DNA of 64,000 nt, from positions 1 to 64,000 of the forward strand of contig NZ_FODS01000016.1 in NCBI RefSeq assembly GCF_900110425.1. Direction: 5' to 3'. Shown here in pieces: positions 16,588-24,900 of this stretch. Positions within the stretch are counted from its first letter, which is position 1. Each line of letters starts with the position of its first letter. The stretch comes from Salinihabitans flavidus. Its GTDB lineage: Bacteria > Pseudomonadota > Alphaproteobacteria > Rhodobacterales > Rhodobacteraceae. Both the position numbers and the translations under genes were made by a program. The notes below the pieces were generated by a model. The model saw only the letters and a program-made list of their open reading frames with translations, was not told where the DNA came from and ran no database searches.

Positions 16588-17016
16588 TCATGCCACCGGC
16601 GTGGACGCCTGTGTTGCCGGCAGCGCGATGTCGGCCAACGTCGAGCGGTCCAGATCGGCCAGAAACGCCCGTTCCGCCGAACGAAGCCGCGCCTTCAGCC
16701 GGCAACATCCCTCGATCGTACAGGCGCCCGGAACCGGCCCGAAGCAGGCCACCAATGCCTGATCCTGTTCCAGAAGCCGCACGAGATCGCCCAGACCGAT
16801 TTGTGCGGGCGGTCGGGCGAGCATTGCGCCACCGCCGCCGCCGCGCCGGGTGGTGACGATACCGCCCTGTGCCAGCCGCTGCATGATCTTGCTCAGGTGA
16901 TGGCGCGACAAGTCGAATTCCTCGGACAATTCGGCGGTGGAGAATCCGCGCTCGGGTGCGCTGGCCATGCGCATGAGCGCGCGCAGCCCGTAATCGGTGA
17001 AGGAGGTAAGACGCAT
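16588..17016 (-). CDS. nsrR: Rrf2-family nitric oxide sensor NsrR
   Basis: 142 residues from the ATG at 17016; the open frame extends upstream but over the operator and the divergent gene. The N-terminus RLTSFTDYGLRALMRMA is the NsrR opening, followed by a winged helix (STAELSEEFDLSRHHLSKIM). Cys91, Cys99 and Cys104/105 lie in the cluster loop that holds the NO-reactive Fe-S cluster. As a repressor released by NO it probably controls the divergent truncated haemoglobin and itself. The 3' end faces ectR convergently, 7 bases apart. Confidence 0.88.
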   Translation of the reverse strand: MRLTSFTDYGLRALMRMASAPERGFSTAELSEEFDLSRHHLSKIMQRLAQGGIVTTRRGGGGGAMLARPPAQIGLGDLVRLLEQDQALVACFGPVPGACTIEGCCRLKARLRSAERAFLADLDRSTLADIALPATQASTPVA

Positions 17017-17033
17017 TTGGCAGCCTTTCGGTC

Positions 17034-17053
17034 GTAAATGGTATTTACAATAC
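17034..17053. promoter_or_regulatory. candidate NsrR operator between nsrR and the haemoglobin gene
   Basis: GTAAAT (17034-17039) and ATTTAC (17043-17048) form a perfect inverted repeat with a 3-base centre. An overlapping second one, GTATT-TAC-AATAC, spans 17041-17053. It is the only AT-rich palindrome in the 88-base divergent gap, which suits an Rrf2 dimer controlling both genes. Confidence 0.5.
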
Positions 17054-17104
17054 TTATTAGGTGAAATACTTCTGAAGGCCAACCCCTGTTCGTCGAGAGG
17101 CCGC

Positions 17105-17557
17105 ATGTCCCACGCCGCACCACGCCCCCCGATCCCGCCGATTCGGACCGTGCGTCCTGAACAGACGTCCGATCTCATGGCGCGCACGGGGCTCAGCGAG
17201 CAGATGCTGCACGATCTGGTGCATGGTTTCTACGACAAGGTACGGCGCGACGCGATGCTGGGCCCGATCTTTGCCGAGCGGATCACCGACTGGGGGCCGC
17301 ATCTGGCGAAGATGGTCGATTTCTGGTCCTCCGTTGCGCTGATGACCGGGCGCTATCATGGCGCACCTGTGCCGGCGCATGCGGGGCTTCCTGTGGAGTG
17401 GGCGCATTTCGAACGCTGGCTGGCGCTGTTTCGGCAAACCGCGCGTGAGCTTTGCCCGCCGGAGGGGGCGGCGCATCTGATCGCACGGGCCGAACGCATC
17501 GCCCGGTCGCTGCATATGGCGACGCGCGACGCCCGAGGCGGTGTTCCGGCGCTTTGA
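17105..17557 (+). CDS. group III truncated haemoglobin
   Basis: 150 residues from ATG 17105. The segments FYDKVRRDAMLGPIFAERI, DWGPHLAKMVDFWSS and VALMTGRYHGAPVPAH are diagnostic of group III trHb, with the histidine in PVPAH a candidate haem ligand. It is soluble and likely reacts with NO or O2. Divergent pairing with nsrR indicates NO induction and a detoxification role. The stop at 17557 is directly followed by the next start, so it is probably co-transcribed with the folate enzyme. Confidence 0.88.
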   Translation: MSHAAPRPPIPPIRTVRPEQTSDLMARTGLSEQMLHDLVHGFYDKVRRDAMLGPIFAERITDWGPHLAKMVDFWSSVALMTGRYHGAPVPAHAGLPVEWAHFERWLALFRQTARELCPPEGAAHLIARAERIARSLHMATRDARGGVPAL

Positions 17558-17558
17558 C

Positions 17559-18254
17559 ATGAGCCACAACGAGACGAGCAAGAGGGGCTATGCCTCCCCG
17601 CCCTGTCTGGCGGCGGAGGTGACGCCGGGGTATTTTGGACCGGGCGGGAGCGATCCCCAGCAGGCGGTGGATGTGGCGCGCTGGCGCAAGGCAGAACGGA
17701 AGCGGCTTCTGGATCATCGCAACGCGCAGTCGGTGGCGGGGCGCGGCCGCGTGGCGGAGGTGCTTGTCGCGCATCTGGACCAGCTTCTTTCCGATCGCTG
17801 CGGGGATGTGTCGGGCCGTGTGATTTCCGGCTACTGGCCGATCAAGGCGGAGCCGGATCTGCGGCCGTGGCTTGGCGCGCTGCATGCGCGCGGCGCGCGG
17901 ATCGCCCTGCCGGTGGTGGAAAGGCGCGCCACGCCCCTTGTCTTTCGCGCATGGGCCCCGGGCGAAACGATGATACGGGGGCATTGGAACATCCCGGTGC
18001 CCGCACCCGAGGCGAAGGCGCTGGTGCCGGAGATTGTGCTTGCCCCGCTGGTCGGCTGGGACGATTCGGGGTATCGCCTCGGCTATGGCGGCGGGTATTT
18101 CGACCGCACGCTTGCGGTGCTCGATCCACGACCGCTTGTCATTGGCGTGGGCGTGCAGGCGGCGCGGCTTGCGACCATCTATCCTCAACCGCATGACATC
18201 CCGATGGCCGCGATTGTCACCGAGGCCGGGGTGCAGGTGGAGCCCGCCGCGTAG
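17559..18254 (+). CDS. 5-formyltetrahydrofolate cyclo-ligase
   Basis: 231 residues from ATG 17559; an in-frame GTG at 17541 overlaps the haemoglobin gene. The C-terminal DSGYRLGYGGGYFDRTL is the family's ATP/folate-binding signature, and an N-terminal WRKAERKRLLDHR helix precedes SGYWPIKAEPD. It converts 5-formyl-THF and ATP to 5,10-methenyl-THF. In many proteobacteria this gene follows the 6S RNA; here it follows an NO-responsive haemoglobin, with no space for 6S between. Confidence 0.9.
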   Translation: MSHNETSKRGYASPPCLAAEVTPGYFGPGGSDPQQAVDVARWRKAERKRLLDHRNAQSVAGRGRVAEVLVAHLDQLLSDRCGDVSGRVISGYWPIKAEPDLRPWLGALHARGARIALPVVERRATPLVFRAWAPGETMIRGHWNIPVPAPEAKALVPEIVLAPLVGWDDSGYRLGYGGGYFDRTLAVLDPRPLVIGVGVQAARLATIYPQPHDIPMAAIVTEAGVQVEPAA

Positions 18255-18525
18255 GGCTTGCAACGACAAACCATGAGTGCACGGGGCAATGGGGATTGTG
18301 TCATCCGTCCAGTTCCCACCGTGCCGCCCATGTCCGGTCAGTGTGCGCGCGTGGAGAAGGCGTCGCGGACGCGCCCAGTTCGTAAATCATAGGTGACGTT
18401 TCGCCGTATGCATACACTTCTGGTTGTGGCCGGGGGGCAATCGAGATAGTGTGTCAAAATTGCAAGTTGATGGGCAAGCGGCTTTGAATGAGTCGCTCAG
18501 ATTCTTGCCAAAGCGCGAACGAGAA

Positions 18526-19242
18526 ATGATGGCAGAAGAACATCGAACACGCAGGATTCTGGTCCTTGAGGATGATCCGAAGGTGGGCGCTCTTATCGTG
18601 GAGGGTCTTCGGGAGGATGGCTATGAGGTTGTGGCGACCGAAAACTGCAATGAAGCCAAGCGGGAGTTCGCATCCGCCGCGTTCGACCTGTTGATTATTG
18701 ATGTGCTTGTTCCTGACGGCAACGGCATGGAGCTTGCTCTCGACATTCGCCGCGAATCCGACGTGGGTATCATCATCATTACCGGTCACGGTGATGAGAC
18801 CGACAGAATCATCGGTCTCGAACTCGGGGCGGATGATTATATTTTGAAGCCGTTTCGGGTGCGTGAGTTGCGTGCGCGTGTTCGTGCGCTTCTGCGCCGG
18901 ATGACTGTGGCGATGCCGAACCAGGATGAGGTCATCCGTGAAGAGCTTGAGTTCCACGGTTTCCTTCTGGACCCCCGGAGACGCAGAGTGATTGACCCGG
19001 CGGGCCAGACCGTGTCGCTGACCACGTTGGAGTTTGACCTGCTCAACGTTCTGGTGGAAAACCGGAACATGGTGATGACGCGAGATGAGATCTCACGGAG
19101 CATGCGCGGCGAACGGTCTCCGATCGACCATCGCAGCATTGATGGATTGATCAGTCGGATCAGGCGCAAACTGTTCGAGAATGGTCAGGGTCTGGAGGTC
19201 ATCAAGACCATCCACGGACGCGGGTATATCCTGTCAGATTAG
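18526..19242 (+). CDS. OmpR-type response regulator without adjacent kinase
   Basis: 238 residues from ATG 18526 (the frame extends to 18424). The receiver domain has acidic residues in LVLEDDPKVG, phospho-acceptor Asp59 in LLIIDVLVPDGNG, and the conserved Lys in DDYILKPFRVRELRAR. The C-terminal winged helix has LTTLEFDLLNVLVENRNMVM and HRSIDGLISRIRRKL then GRGYIL. It should bind DNA after phosphorylation. No histidine kinase is encoded nearby, so the partner is elsewhere. Targets unknown. Confidence 0.9.
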   Translation: MMAEEHRTRRILVLEDDPKVGALIVEGLREDGYEVVATENCNEAKREFASAAFDLLIIDVLVPDGNGMELALDIRRESDVGIIIITGHGDETDRIIGLELGADDYILKPFRVRELRARVRALLRRMTVAMPNQDEVIREELEFHGFLLDPRRRRVIDPAGQTVSLTTLEFDLLNVLVENRNMVMTRDEISRSMRGERSPIDHRSIDGLISRIRRKLFENGQGLEVIKTIHGRGYILSD

Positions 19243-19266
19243 ACGCTGGAGTCTTGCGGAAATTCT

Positions 19267-19283
19267 TCGTGATGCAATCACGA
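19267..19283. promoter_or_regulatory. perfect 7-bp inverted repeat upstream of the peroxiredoxin gene
   Basis: TCGTGAT (19267-19273), GCA, ATCACGA (19277-19283), followed by an AT-rich run. It lies 24 bases after the response-regulator stop and 90 bases before the peroxiredoxin start. It could be a weak terminator or an operator. The symmetry and AT-rich 3' flank fit a regulator site near a promoter slightly better. Confidence 0.35.
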
Positions 19284-19373
19284 GAAATTTATACATCTTT
19301 AGAGAACTAGGCCACATTAGGACCGGATAAGGCGAGCAGGCTGATCTGAAGGCAATCAAGGAATACTTCAGCC

Positions 19374-20156
19374 ATGAGCATTCAATTTTTCGCTCCGCGC
19401 TCCAGCACCGGCCAGCAGGTCCATCTGCCAAGAGAGTATCGTAGAAGTGTGCGCTGGCAGCCGCAGATCGGTGATATTTTTCCCGATTTCACCGTGCGCA
19501 CGACCCGCGGAGATATCCGGTTCTGGGACTACGCAGAAGGGCATTGGACCCATCTGTTCAGCCACCCGGTTGCCTTTTCGCCGGTCTGCACCACCGAAAT
19601 CGCTGCCTTTGCAGGTCTGCGCGACACCTTCGCGCGCCATGATATCCGCCATTTGACGCTAACCGGTTCCTCCGTCGAGGATCAGTTCGACTGGCATTGC
19701 GAGATGGAAGAAACTTTCGGCGTCACGATTGACTGGCCGTGTGCGGAGGACCCGTCGCTGGAGTTGTCTCGCTGCTTCGGAATGTTGCACCAGAAGGAAG
19801 CCGGCGATCATATGATCCGAAAATCCTTTGTGGTCGGGCCGGATCTGAAGATCCGCCTGATTTCGGAATATCCAATGTTCGTAGGACGTAATTCCGAAGA
19901 GGTCTTGCGCGTGATCCGTGCGATTCAGATGCACGAGTCGACCGGATTTGCGACACCCTCGGACTGGGAAGAGGGCGATTGCCTGATTGTGCCCGACACC
20001 GAGGTTGAGGCGCGGGCGCGCCGTGTTCCGGAGCTTCGGATTCTTGAAATTCTGCCCTACCTTCGCGTGGCCTGCTGCGCGCAGAGCGGATCGGTCAGAA
20101 TGCCGGTGGGCCATGGCGTGCGTTGCGCCGATAACCTGTCGGACACCGGAGGGTGA
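19374..20156 (+). CDS. peroxiredoxin, 1-Cys/Prx6-like
   Basis: 260 residues. The peroxidatic site is SHPVAFSPVCTTEIAAF with Cys72; PVCTTE is the Prx6-type signature. The extended C-terminal half (IRAIQMHESTGFATPSDW and beyond) matches the Prx6 dimerisation domain, and the tail carries extra cysteines (VACCAQSG). It reduces peroxides in the cytoplasm. An N-terminal extension of about 30 residues precedes the domain (DIFPDFTVRTT). It is followed closely by a GTCGGTA repeat element. Confidence 0.88.
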   Translation: MSIQFFAPRSSTGQQVHLPREYRRSVRWQPQIGDIFPDFTVRTTRGDIRFWDYAEGHWTHLFSHPVAFSPVCTTEIAAFAGLRDTFARHDIRHLTLTGSSVEDQFDWHCEMEETFGVTIDWPCAEDPSLELSRCFGMLHQKEAGDHMIRKSFVVGPDLKIRLISEYPMFVGRNSEEVLRVIRAIQMHESTGFATPSDWEEGDCLIVPDTEVEARARRVPELRILEILPYLRVACCAQSGSVRMPVGHGVRCADNLSDTGG

Positions 20157-20169
20157 GGCGCGGGCGGGA

Positions 20170-20290
20170 CGAATCACCTCAACCCCTTGTTAATCCTGAA
20201 AAACCCATGTCGGTAAAACGTCGGTATTTTGTCGGTATCGCGTCGGTACCGTTTTTGTCGGACCCACCATTAACAGGGCGTTCGGTAAGG
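20170..20290 (+). repeat. GTCGGTA phased-repeat element, copy A
   Basis: Four GTCGGTA boxes start at 20209, 20220, 20231 and 20242, exactly 11 bases apart. The left flank contains TTGTTAA and CTGAAAAACCC; the right flank contains TAACAGGGCGTTCGGT. The left part and boxes are almost identical to copy D at 61.2 kb. The element lies between the peroxiredoxin stop and the convergent HlyIII gene. An ATG at 20207 opens a 52-codon frame through the boxes, but it is not kept in the other copies. Confidence 0.9.
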
Positions 20291-20331
20291 AATCGTCAAG
20301 AAATGGCCGTTGGCTGTGCGGGTCGTGGCGG

Positions 20332-20979
20332 TCAGAGCAGCACGAGCAGAACCACGGCGGTATAGAACAACAGGCTGGCGGTCAGCACGAACAGGTGCCA
20401 GATGGTATAGTGGAACGGCAAGCCTTCCCACAGGTAGAAGGCCACGCCGATGGTATAGAGGCCACCGCCCCCCGCCATGAGGGCAATGACATACCACGGC
20501 AATTCGGCAAAGATTGCCTGCCCCGCCACGACTCCGCCCCAGCCCATGCCGAGATAGAGCGCAAGCGTGAACCAGCGCCAGCGAGAAGGGGAAATCAGCT
20601 TCAGCCCCACCCCGAGCAGTGCCGTGCCCCATAGTCCGACTGTCAGCGCCGCGCCCTGTCCGGACAGAAGCGTAAAGGGCGTGAATGTGCCGGCGATCTT
20701 CAGATAGATGGCGGCGTGATCCAGCCGTCGAAGCAGCCAGCGCATCGGCCCGGTCTGGTTGAGATTGTAGAGCGCCGAGAAAAAGATCATCGCGGCAAGC
20801 GCCGCGCCATAGACGCTGACCGCAACTAGGGCCGGGGCGTCGCTGCGGATCTGTGTCGTCAGGATGATCAGCGCCGGAACCGCCAGCGCAATAAGCGCCA
20901 TCCCCGTAATGTGAACGGCGGCATCAGAGACGGTTTCCGCGCGGCTGTAGGCCGAGCGTCGGGAGATGGAGAGGGGCAT
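20332..20979 (-). CDS. haemolysin III / YqfA family membrane protein
   Basis: 215 residues from the ATG at 20979; upstream extension of the frame is unlikely to be translated. About seven hydrophobic helices, with the PAQR/HlyIII signature residues in SALYNLN, RRLDHAAIYLKIAGTFTPF and WEGLPFHYTIWHLFVL (conserved Ser/His/Asp, possible metal site). Cellular role is uncertain: homologues are linked to membrane homeostasis, and haemolysis was seen only on overexpression in one case. It converges on the upstream repeat A. Confidence 0.85.
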   Translation of the reverse strand: MPLSISRRSAYSRAETVSDAAVHITGMALIALAVPALIILTTQIRSDAPALVAVSVYGAALAAMIFFSALYNLNQTGPMRWLLRRLDHAAIYLKIAGTFTPFTLLSGQGAALTVGLWGTALLGVGLKLISPSRWRWFTLALYLGMGWGGVVAGQAIFAELPWYVIALMAGGGGLYTIGVAFYLWEGLPFHYTIWHLFVLTASLLFYTAVVLLVLL

Positions 20980-21238
20980 GAAAGTCCAATGGTTGCAGAC
21001 ATGCAAGATAACCCGCGTGTTGGCATGCGGCAAGATGCGATGACCTTCGGTCATGCGCCGGGGCGCGCCGGGTAGATGTGGAATGGTGTGCTGGTTTCCT
21101 TCCAAGGGCAGTGCGGCAAGCGCGCTGAAGCGCAGGTGGCTAAATATTCTCTATATTGAATGTATTTCGCGAGTGGCCTATATTGCTGTCAAACGGGGGC
21201 GGGAATGGTCCGGCCCGTGTGATCAAGGGAACGAGCAA

Positions 21239-21442
21239 ATGACCATCGACCGTGCCGTTATGTGTTTTGCGGGCTTCATGATTCTTTTGAGCGTGGCGCT
21301 GACCGTCTGGGTGTCGCCGCTCTGGATGTGGCTGACTGTCTTTATCGGGGCCAACCTGATCCAGTCTTCCTTTACCGGGTTCTGCCCCGCCGCGACGATC
21401 TTCCGCAAGTTCGGCGTGAAGGGTGGCTGCGCCTTCGAATAG
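21239..21442 (+). CDS. DUF2892 / YgaP-type small inner-membrane protein
   Basis: 67 residues from ATG 21239. Two transmembrane helices are separated by a short turn and followed by FTGFCPAATIFRKFGVKGGC, the DUF2892 signature found in the membrane tail of YgaP and in stand-alone proteins near sulfur-transfer genes. Function is uncertain, possibly sulfide or thiol metabolism. An AT-rich region at about 21143-21185 with repeated TATATT-like words is likely its promoter/operator. A strong terminator lies downstream. Confidence 0.75.
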   Translation: MTIDRAVMCFAGFMILLSVALTVWVSPLWMWLTVFIGANLIQSSFTGFCPAATIFRKFGVKGGCAFE

Positions 21443-21518
21443 GTGCCGCGCCCGCCCGCCTGACAAAGGTGAGTTGGCAGGCGCCTCACGGTTCGGCGTG
21501 TCAGGTGCCCGGCATGAC

Positions 21519-21545
21519 AAAAGCCCCACCATTGGCGGGGCTTTT
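21519..21545. terminator. bidirectional Rho-independent terminator
   Basis: AAAAGCCCC (21519-21527) pairs with GGGGCTTTT (21537-21545) over a 9-base loop. A T-run follows on one strand and an A-run precedes, giving a T-run on the other. It sits between the convergent DUF2892 and ettA genes and can end both transcripts. Confidence 0.88.
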
Positions 21546-21556
21546 ACCGTGTCGTT

Positions 21557-23212
21557 TCAGCGTGAGAACTTCTTGTACTTGATCCGCTTGGGTTCGAGCG
21601 AGTCGGTGCCGAGGCGGCGTTTCTTGTCCTCTTCGTAATCCTCGAAGTTGCCCTGGAACCATTCGACATGTGCCTCGCCCTCGAAGGCGAGAATATGGGT
21701 GCAGATCCGGTCGAGGAAGAAGCGGTCGTGCGAGATGACCACCGCGCAGCCGGCGAAATCGACAAGCGCATCCTCGAGCGCGCGCAGCGTCTCCACATCC
21801 AGATCGTTGGTCGGCTCGTCGAGCAGGATGACGTTGCCGCCCTCTTTCAGAAGCCGCGCCATGTGGACGCGATTACGCTCCCCGCCTGACAGAAGCGAGA
21901 GTTTCTTCTGCTGATCGCCGCCCTTGAAGTTGAAGGCCGAGCAATAGGCGCGGGAGTTCATCTGCGCGTCGCCCAGTTGGATGACTTCGGAGCCGCCCGA
22001 GATCGCCTCCCACACGGTTTCATTGTCCTTCAGGTCATCGCGCGACTGATCGACATAGGCCAGTTTCACCGTGTCGCCATAGTCGATCGCGCCGGTGTCG
22101 GGGGCCTCCTGTCCGGTGAGCATCCGGAACAGCGTGGATTTGCCCGCGCCGTTGGGGCCGATCACGCCGACAATACCGCCGGGCGGCAGCGAGAACGACA
22201 GATCCTCGATCAGCAGCTTGTCGCCCATGTGCTTGGACAGGCCGTCCACGTCGATCACCTTCTGGCCAAGGCGCGGGCCGTTGGGAATGATGATCTGGGC
22301 GCGCGCCATCTTCTCGCGCTCCGACTGGTTGGCCAGTTCGTTGTAGCTGTTGATCCGGGCCTTCTGCTTGGCCTGCCGGGCCTTGGCGCCCTGCCGGATC
22401 CATTCCAGTTCCCGCTGTAGCGTCTTCTGTTTGGACTTGTCCTCGCGCGATTCCTGCTCCAGCCGCTTGGCTTTCTGTTCCAGCCATGCGGAATAATTGC
22501 CCTCGTAGGGGATGCCGCGGCCGCGGTCGAGTTCGAGAATCCAGCTTGTGATGTCGTCGAGGAAATAGCGGTCGTGGGTGACGATCAGGATCGTGCCCTT
22601 ATACTCGATCAGATGCTGTTGCAGCCAAGCGATGGTTTCCGCGTCGAGGTGGTTGGTCGGCTCGTCGAGAAGCAGCATGTCGGGCGCGTCCAGCAGCAGC
22701 TTGCACAGCGCGACGCGGCGCTTTTCGCCGCCTGAGAGCGTGGCGACATCGGCGTCGTCGGGCGGGCAGCGCAGCGCCTCCAGCGCGACATCGATCTGGC
22801 TGTCGAGATCCCACAGGTTCTGGCTGTCGATCTCGTCCTGAAGCTCTGCCATCTCGTCGGCGGTCTCGTCGGAATAGTTCATCGCCAGTTCGTTGAAGCG
22901 GTCGAGTTTGGCCTTCTTTTCGGCCACGCCGAGCATCACGTTCTCACGCACGTTCAGGCTTCCGTCGAGTTCCGGCTCCTGCGGGAGATAGCCCACGCGC
23001 GCGCCGGTGGCGGCCCATGCCTCTCCGCTGTAGTCGGTGTCGATCCCGGCCATGATCCGCATGAGCGTGGATTTACCCGAGCCGTTGACCCCGACCACGC
23101 CGATCTTGACCCCCGGCAGGAAGTTCAGGTGGATGTCCTCGAAGCATTTCTTGCCGCCGGGATAGGTCTTCGAGACACCCTGCATGTGATAGACGTACTG
23201 GTATGAAGCCAT
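21557..23212 (-). CDS. ettA: energy-dependent translational throttle protein EttA (ABC-F)
   Basis: 551 residues from the ATG at 23212 (MASYQYVYHMQGVSKTYPGG), close to the usual 555. Two ABC domains: Walker A GVNGSGKST and GPNGAGKST, signatures LSGGEKRR and LSGGERNR, Walker B with EPTNHLDAET and EPTNDLDVET. The basic linker around RELEWIRQGAKARQAKQKAR is the P-site tRNA-interacting motif. It gates ribosomes entering elongation according to ATP/ADP level. The longer frame upstream of 23212 overlaps the divergent promoter region and is not used. Confidence 0.95.
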   Translation of the reverse strand: MASYQYVYHMQGVSKTYPGGKKCFEDIHLNFLPGVKIGVVGVNGSGKSTLMRIMAGIDTDYSGEAWAATGARVGYLPQEPELDGSLNVRENVMLGVAEKKAKLDRFNELAMNYSDETADEMAELQDEIDSQNLWDLDSQIDVALEALRCPPDDADVATLSGGEKRRVALCKLLLDAPDMLLLDEPTNHLDAETIAWLQQHLIEYKGTILIVTHDRYFLDDITSWILELDRGRGIPYEGNYSAWLEQKAKRLEQESREDKSKQKTLQRELEWIRQGAKARQAKQKARINSYNELANQSEREKMARAQIIIPNGPRLGQKVIDVDGLSKHMGDKLLIEDLSFSLPPGGIVGVIGPNGAGKSTLFRMLTGQEAPDTGAIDYGDTVKLAYVDQSRDDLKDNETVWEAISGGSEVIQLGDAQMNSRAYCSAFNFKGGDQQKKLSLLSGGERNRVHMARLLKEGGNVILLDEPTNDLDVETLRALEDALVDFAGCAVVISHDRFFLDRICTHILAFEGEAHVEWFQGNFEDYEEDKKRRLGTDSLEPKRIKYKKFSR

Positions 23213-23337
23213 GTCCGTTTGGTCCGCTCGCTCATGTGGAAATCCGGGTGTACCTATCGTGGATCGGATAGGGCTGCAAGCGGGCGCGCCGGGGGCGGCT
23301 ATCGCACGCTTTTCATTGACATTTCCGACCCGCCGCG

Positions 23338-23979
23338 ATGAATGTGGCCCGGTTTGAGGGAGCGCGCGTGTTCGATACTGTGCCATATGCCCGTCCCGGC
23401 ATGAGTGTGGGGCTGCTCGGCGGATCGTTCGATCCGCCGCACGCGGGGCATGTGCATATCACGCGCGAGGCGCTCAAGGTCTTCGGGCTGGACCGGGTGT
23501 GGTGGCTGGTCAGCCCGGGCAACCCCCTCAAACGCGCCGGGCCGGCGACGCTGGAGCGGCGCATGGCGGCGGCGCGCGAGATGATGCGCCATCCGCGCGT
23601 CGCGGTCAGCGATTTCGAGGCGCGGGCCGGCACCCGCTATACCGCACAGACGATCGCGGCGATTCAGACCGCCCACCCCGGTGTGCGGTTCGTCTGGCTG
23701 ATGGGGGCGGACAATCTGGCGCAGTTTCATTTGTGGAAAGACTGGCGCGAGATCATGGAGCGGGTGCCGGTCGGTGTTCTGGCCCGGCCCGGGGCGCGCA
23801 CGCGCGCGCGCACGGCACCGGCGGCGCTGATCTATCGGCGGGCGCGGCTGCGGGCTGGCGAGAGCCGTCTTCTGGCGCGGGCCGAGGCGCCGGCGTGGTG
23901 TTTCGTCAATGTGCCGATGGTCGATCTCAGCTCCACGGCGCTACGCGCGTCGGGGGCCTGGCCGGGCGGCGAGGGCTGA
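23338..23979 (+). CDS. nadD: nicotinate-nucleotide adenylyltransferase
   Basis: 213 residues. The nucleotidyltransferase (T/H)xGH site lies in [20 protein letters not shown], and the C-terminal [12 protein letters not shown] corresponds to the ISSTxxR motif. It adenylates nicotinate mononucleotide to deamido-NAD in NAD synthesis. The last 39 bases overlap the 3' end of the convergent EamA gene. ATG 23401 is an alternative start that removes a 21-residue leader. Confidence 0.93.
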   Translation: MNVARFEGARVFDTVPYARPGMSVGLLGGSFDPPHAGHVHITREALKVFGLDRVWWLVSPGNPLKRAGPATLERRMAAAREMMRHPRVAVSDFEARAGTRYTAQTIAAIQTAHPGVRFVWLMGADNLAQFHLWKDWREIMERVPVGVLARPGARTRARTAPAALIYRRARLRAGESRLLARAEAPAWCFVNVPMVDLSSTALRASGAWPGGEG

Positions 23980-24789
23980 GCCCGCGCCCGCCCCGACGAT
24001 AATCGCCAGCCCCGCCCAAGTGAGCGCGTCGGGCAGATCGGAGAATACAAGCCAGCCCAGCCCGGTCGCGGCGATCAGTTGAAAATAGACGAAGGGCGCA
24101 AGGACGCTGGCCCCCGCGCGACCATAGGCGGTGAAAAGCAGCAGGTTGCCCCCCATCGAACATAACGCGCTGGCCAGCGTCAGCCCGGCGGTTGTGGGCG
24201 AGAGGTCGGGCATCTGCGTCGTGAGCCCGAAGGGCGTGAGAAGCAGCGCGGGGATCAGGAACTGCGCTGCCATCAGCGCGCGGGGGCGGGCGATTCCCGC
24301 CATCCAGCGGCCCGCGGTCAGGAAGGCGCCGTAGAACAGCCCCGCCAGCAGCGCAAAGCCAAGCCCCGGCTCTGCCCCGAAGCCCGGACGCACCACGACG
24401 AGCACGCCGACGAACCCCAGCGCCATCAGTGCGGTGCGCAGCGGTGTGACCTGCTCTCGCAGGAGCACGACGGAGAGCGCGTAGCTGAAGATCGGGCCGA
24501 TGAAAAAGGCGGCGAAGGCGCTGGCGACAGGCGCCGTGGTCAGCGCGGTCTGGATCGAGGTGATGCCGCCCAGCAGCAGCAGCGAGCGCATCCAGATCCG
24601 CCAGTCGAGGAAGATTCGCGCCCAGCCGGGCCGCGCGATCACAAGCGCGGCCAGCCCGCCAAGCAGGAACCGGGTCCAGGCCACAAAGACCGGCGAGGCG
24701 CCGTGGACGGTGGTCAGCAGCTTGCCCGCCGTATCCCCCGCCGGGATCAGCGACATGGCGACGAACATGATGAGAAGAGCCTGAACCAT
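23941..24789 (-). CDS. EamA/DMT-family transporter
   Basis: 282 residues with about ten hydrophobic helices in two EamA halves; [15 protein letters not shown] near residue 40 and [19 protein letters not shown] near 110 are typical. Probably exports a metabolite or amino acid; substrate cannot be assigned. Its 3' end overlaps nadD by 39 bases tail to tail. It is divergent from dacB. Confidence 0.82.
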   Translation of the reverse strand: MVQALLIMFVAMSLIPAGDTAGKLLTTVHGASPVFVAWTRFLLGGLAALVIARPGWARIFLDWRIWMRSLLLLGGITSIQTALTTAPVASAFAAFFIGPIFSYALSVVLLREQVTPLRTALMALGFVGVLVVVRPGFGAEPGLGFALLAGLFYGAFLTAGRWMAGIARPRALMAAQFLIPALLLTPFGLTTQMPDLSPTTAGLTLASALCSMGGNLLLFTAYGRAGASVLAPFVYFQLIAATGLGWLVFSDLPDALTWAGLAIIVGAGAGSALAARPGPRRA

Positions 24790-24900
24790 GCGCGGGAATC
24801 CTCAGGGTGGGCGGAATTGAGCCTTAGCACGCGGACGGGTCGGTCAAAAGACTGCGATGCGCCCTTGTGCGTGGGGAAACCGTGGGGTTAACCTTTGCGC

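Noticed and set aside
17541-17560. 6S RNA next to the 5-formyl-THF cyclo-ligase gene
   Set aside because: Only one base separates the haemoglobin stop from the cyclo-ligase start, and the 270 bases downstream show no 6S-like extended hairpin.
20209-20248. GTCGGTA boxes as a CRISPR array
   Set aside because: The unit is 11 bp with 4-bp spacers, far below repeat-spacer sizes, and there are no cas genes.
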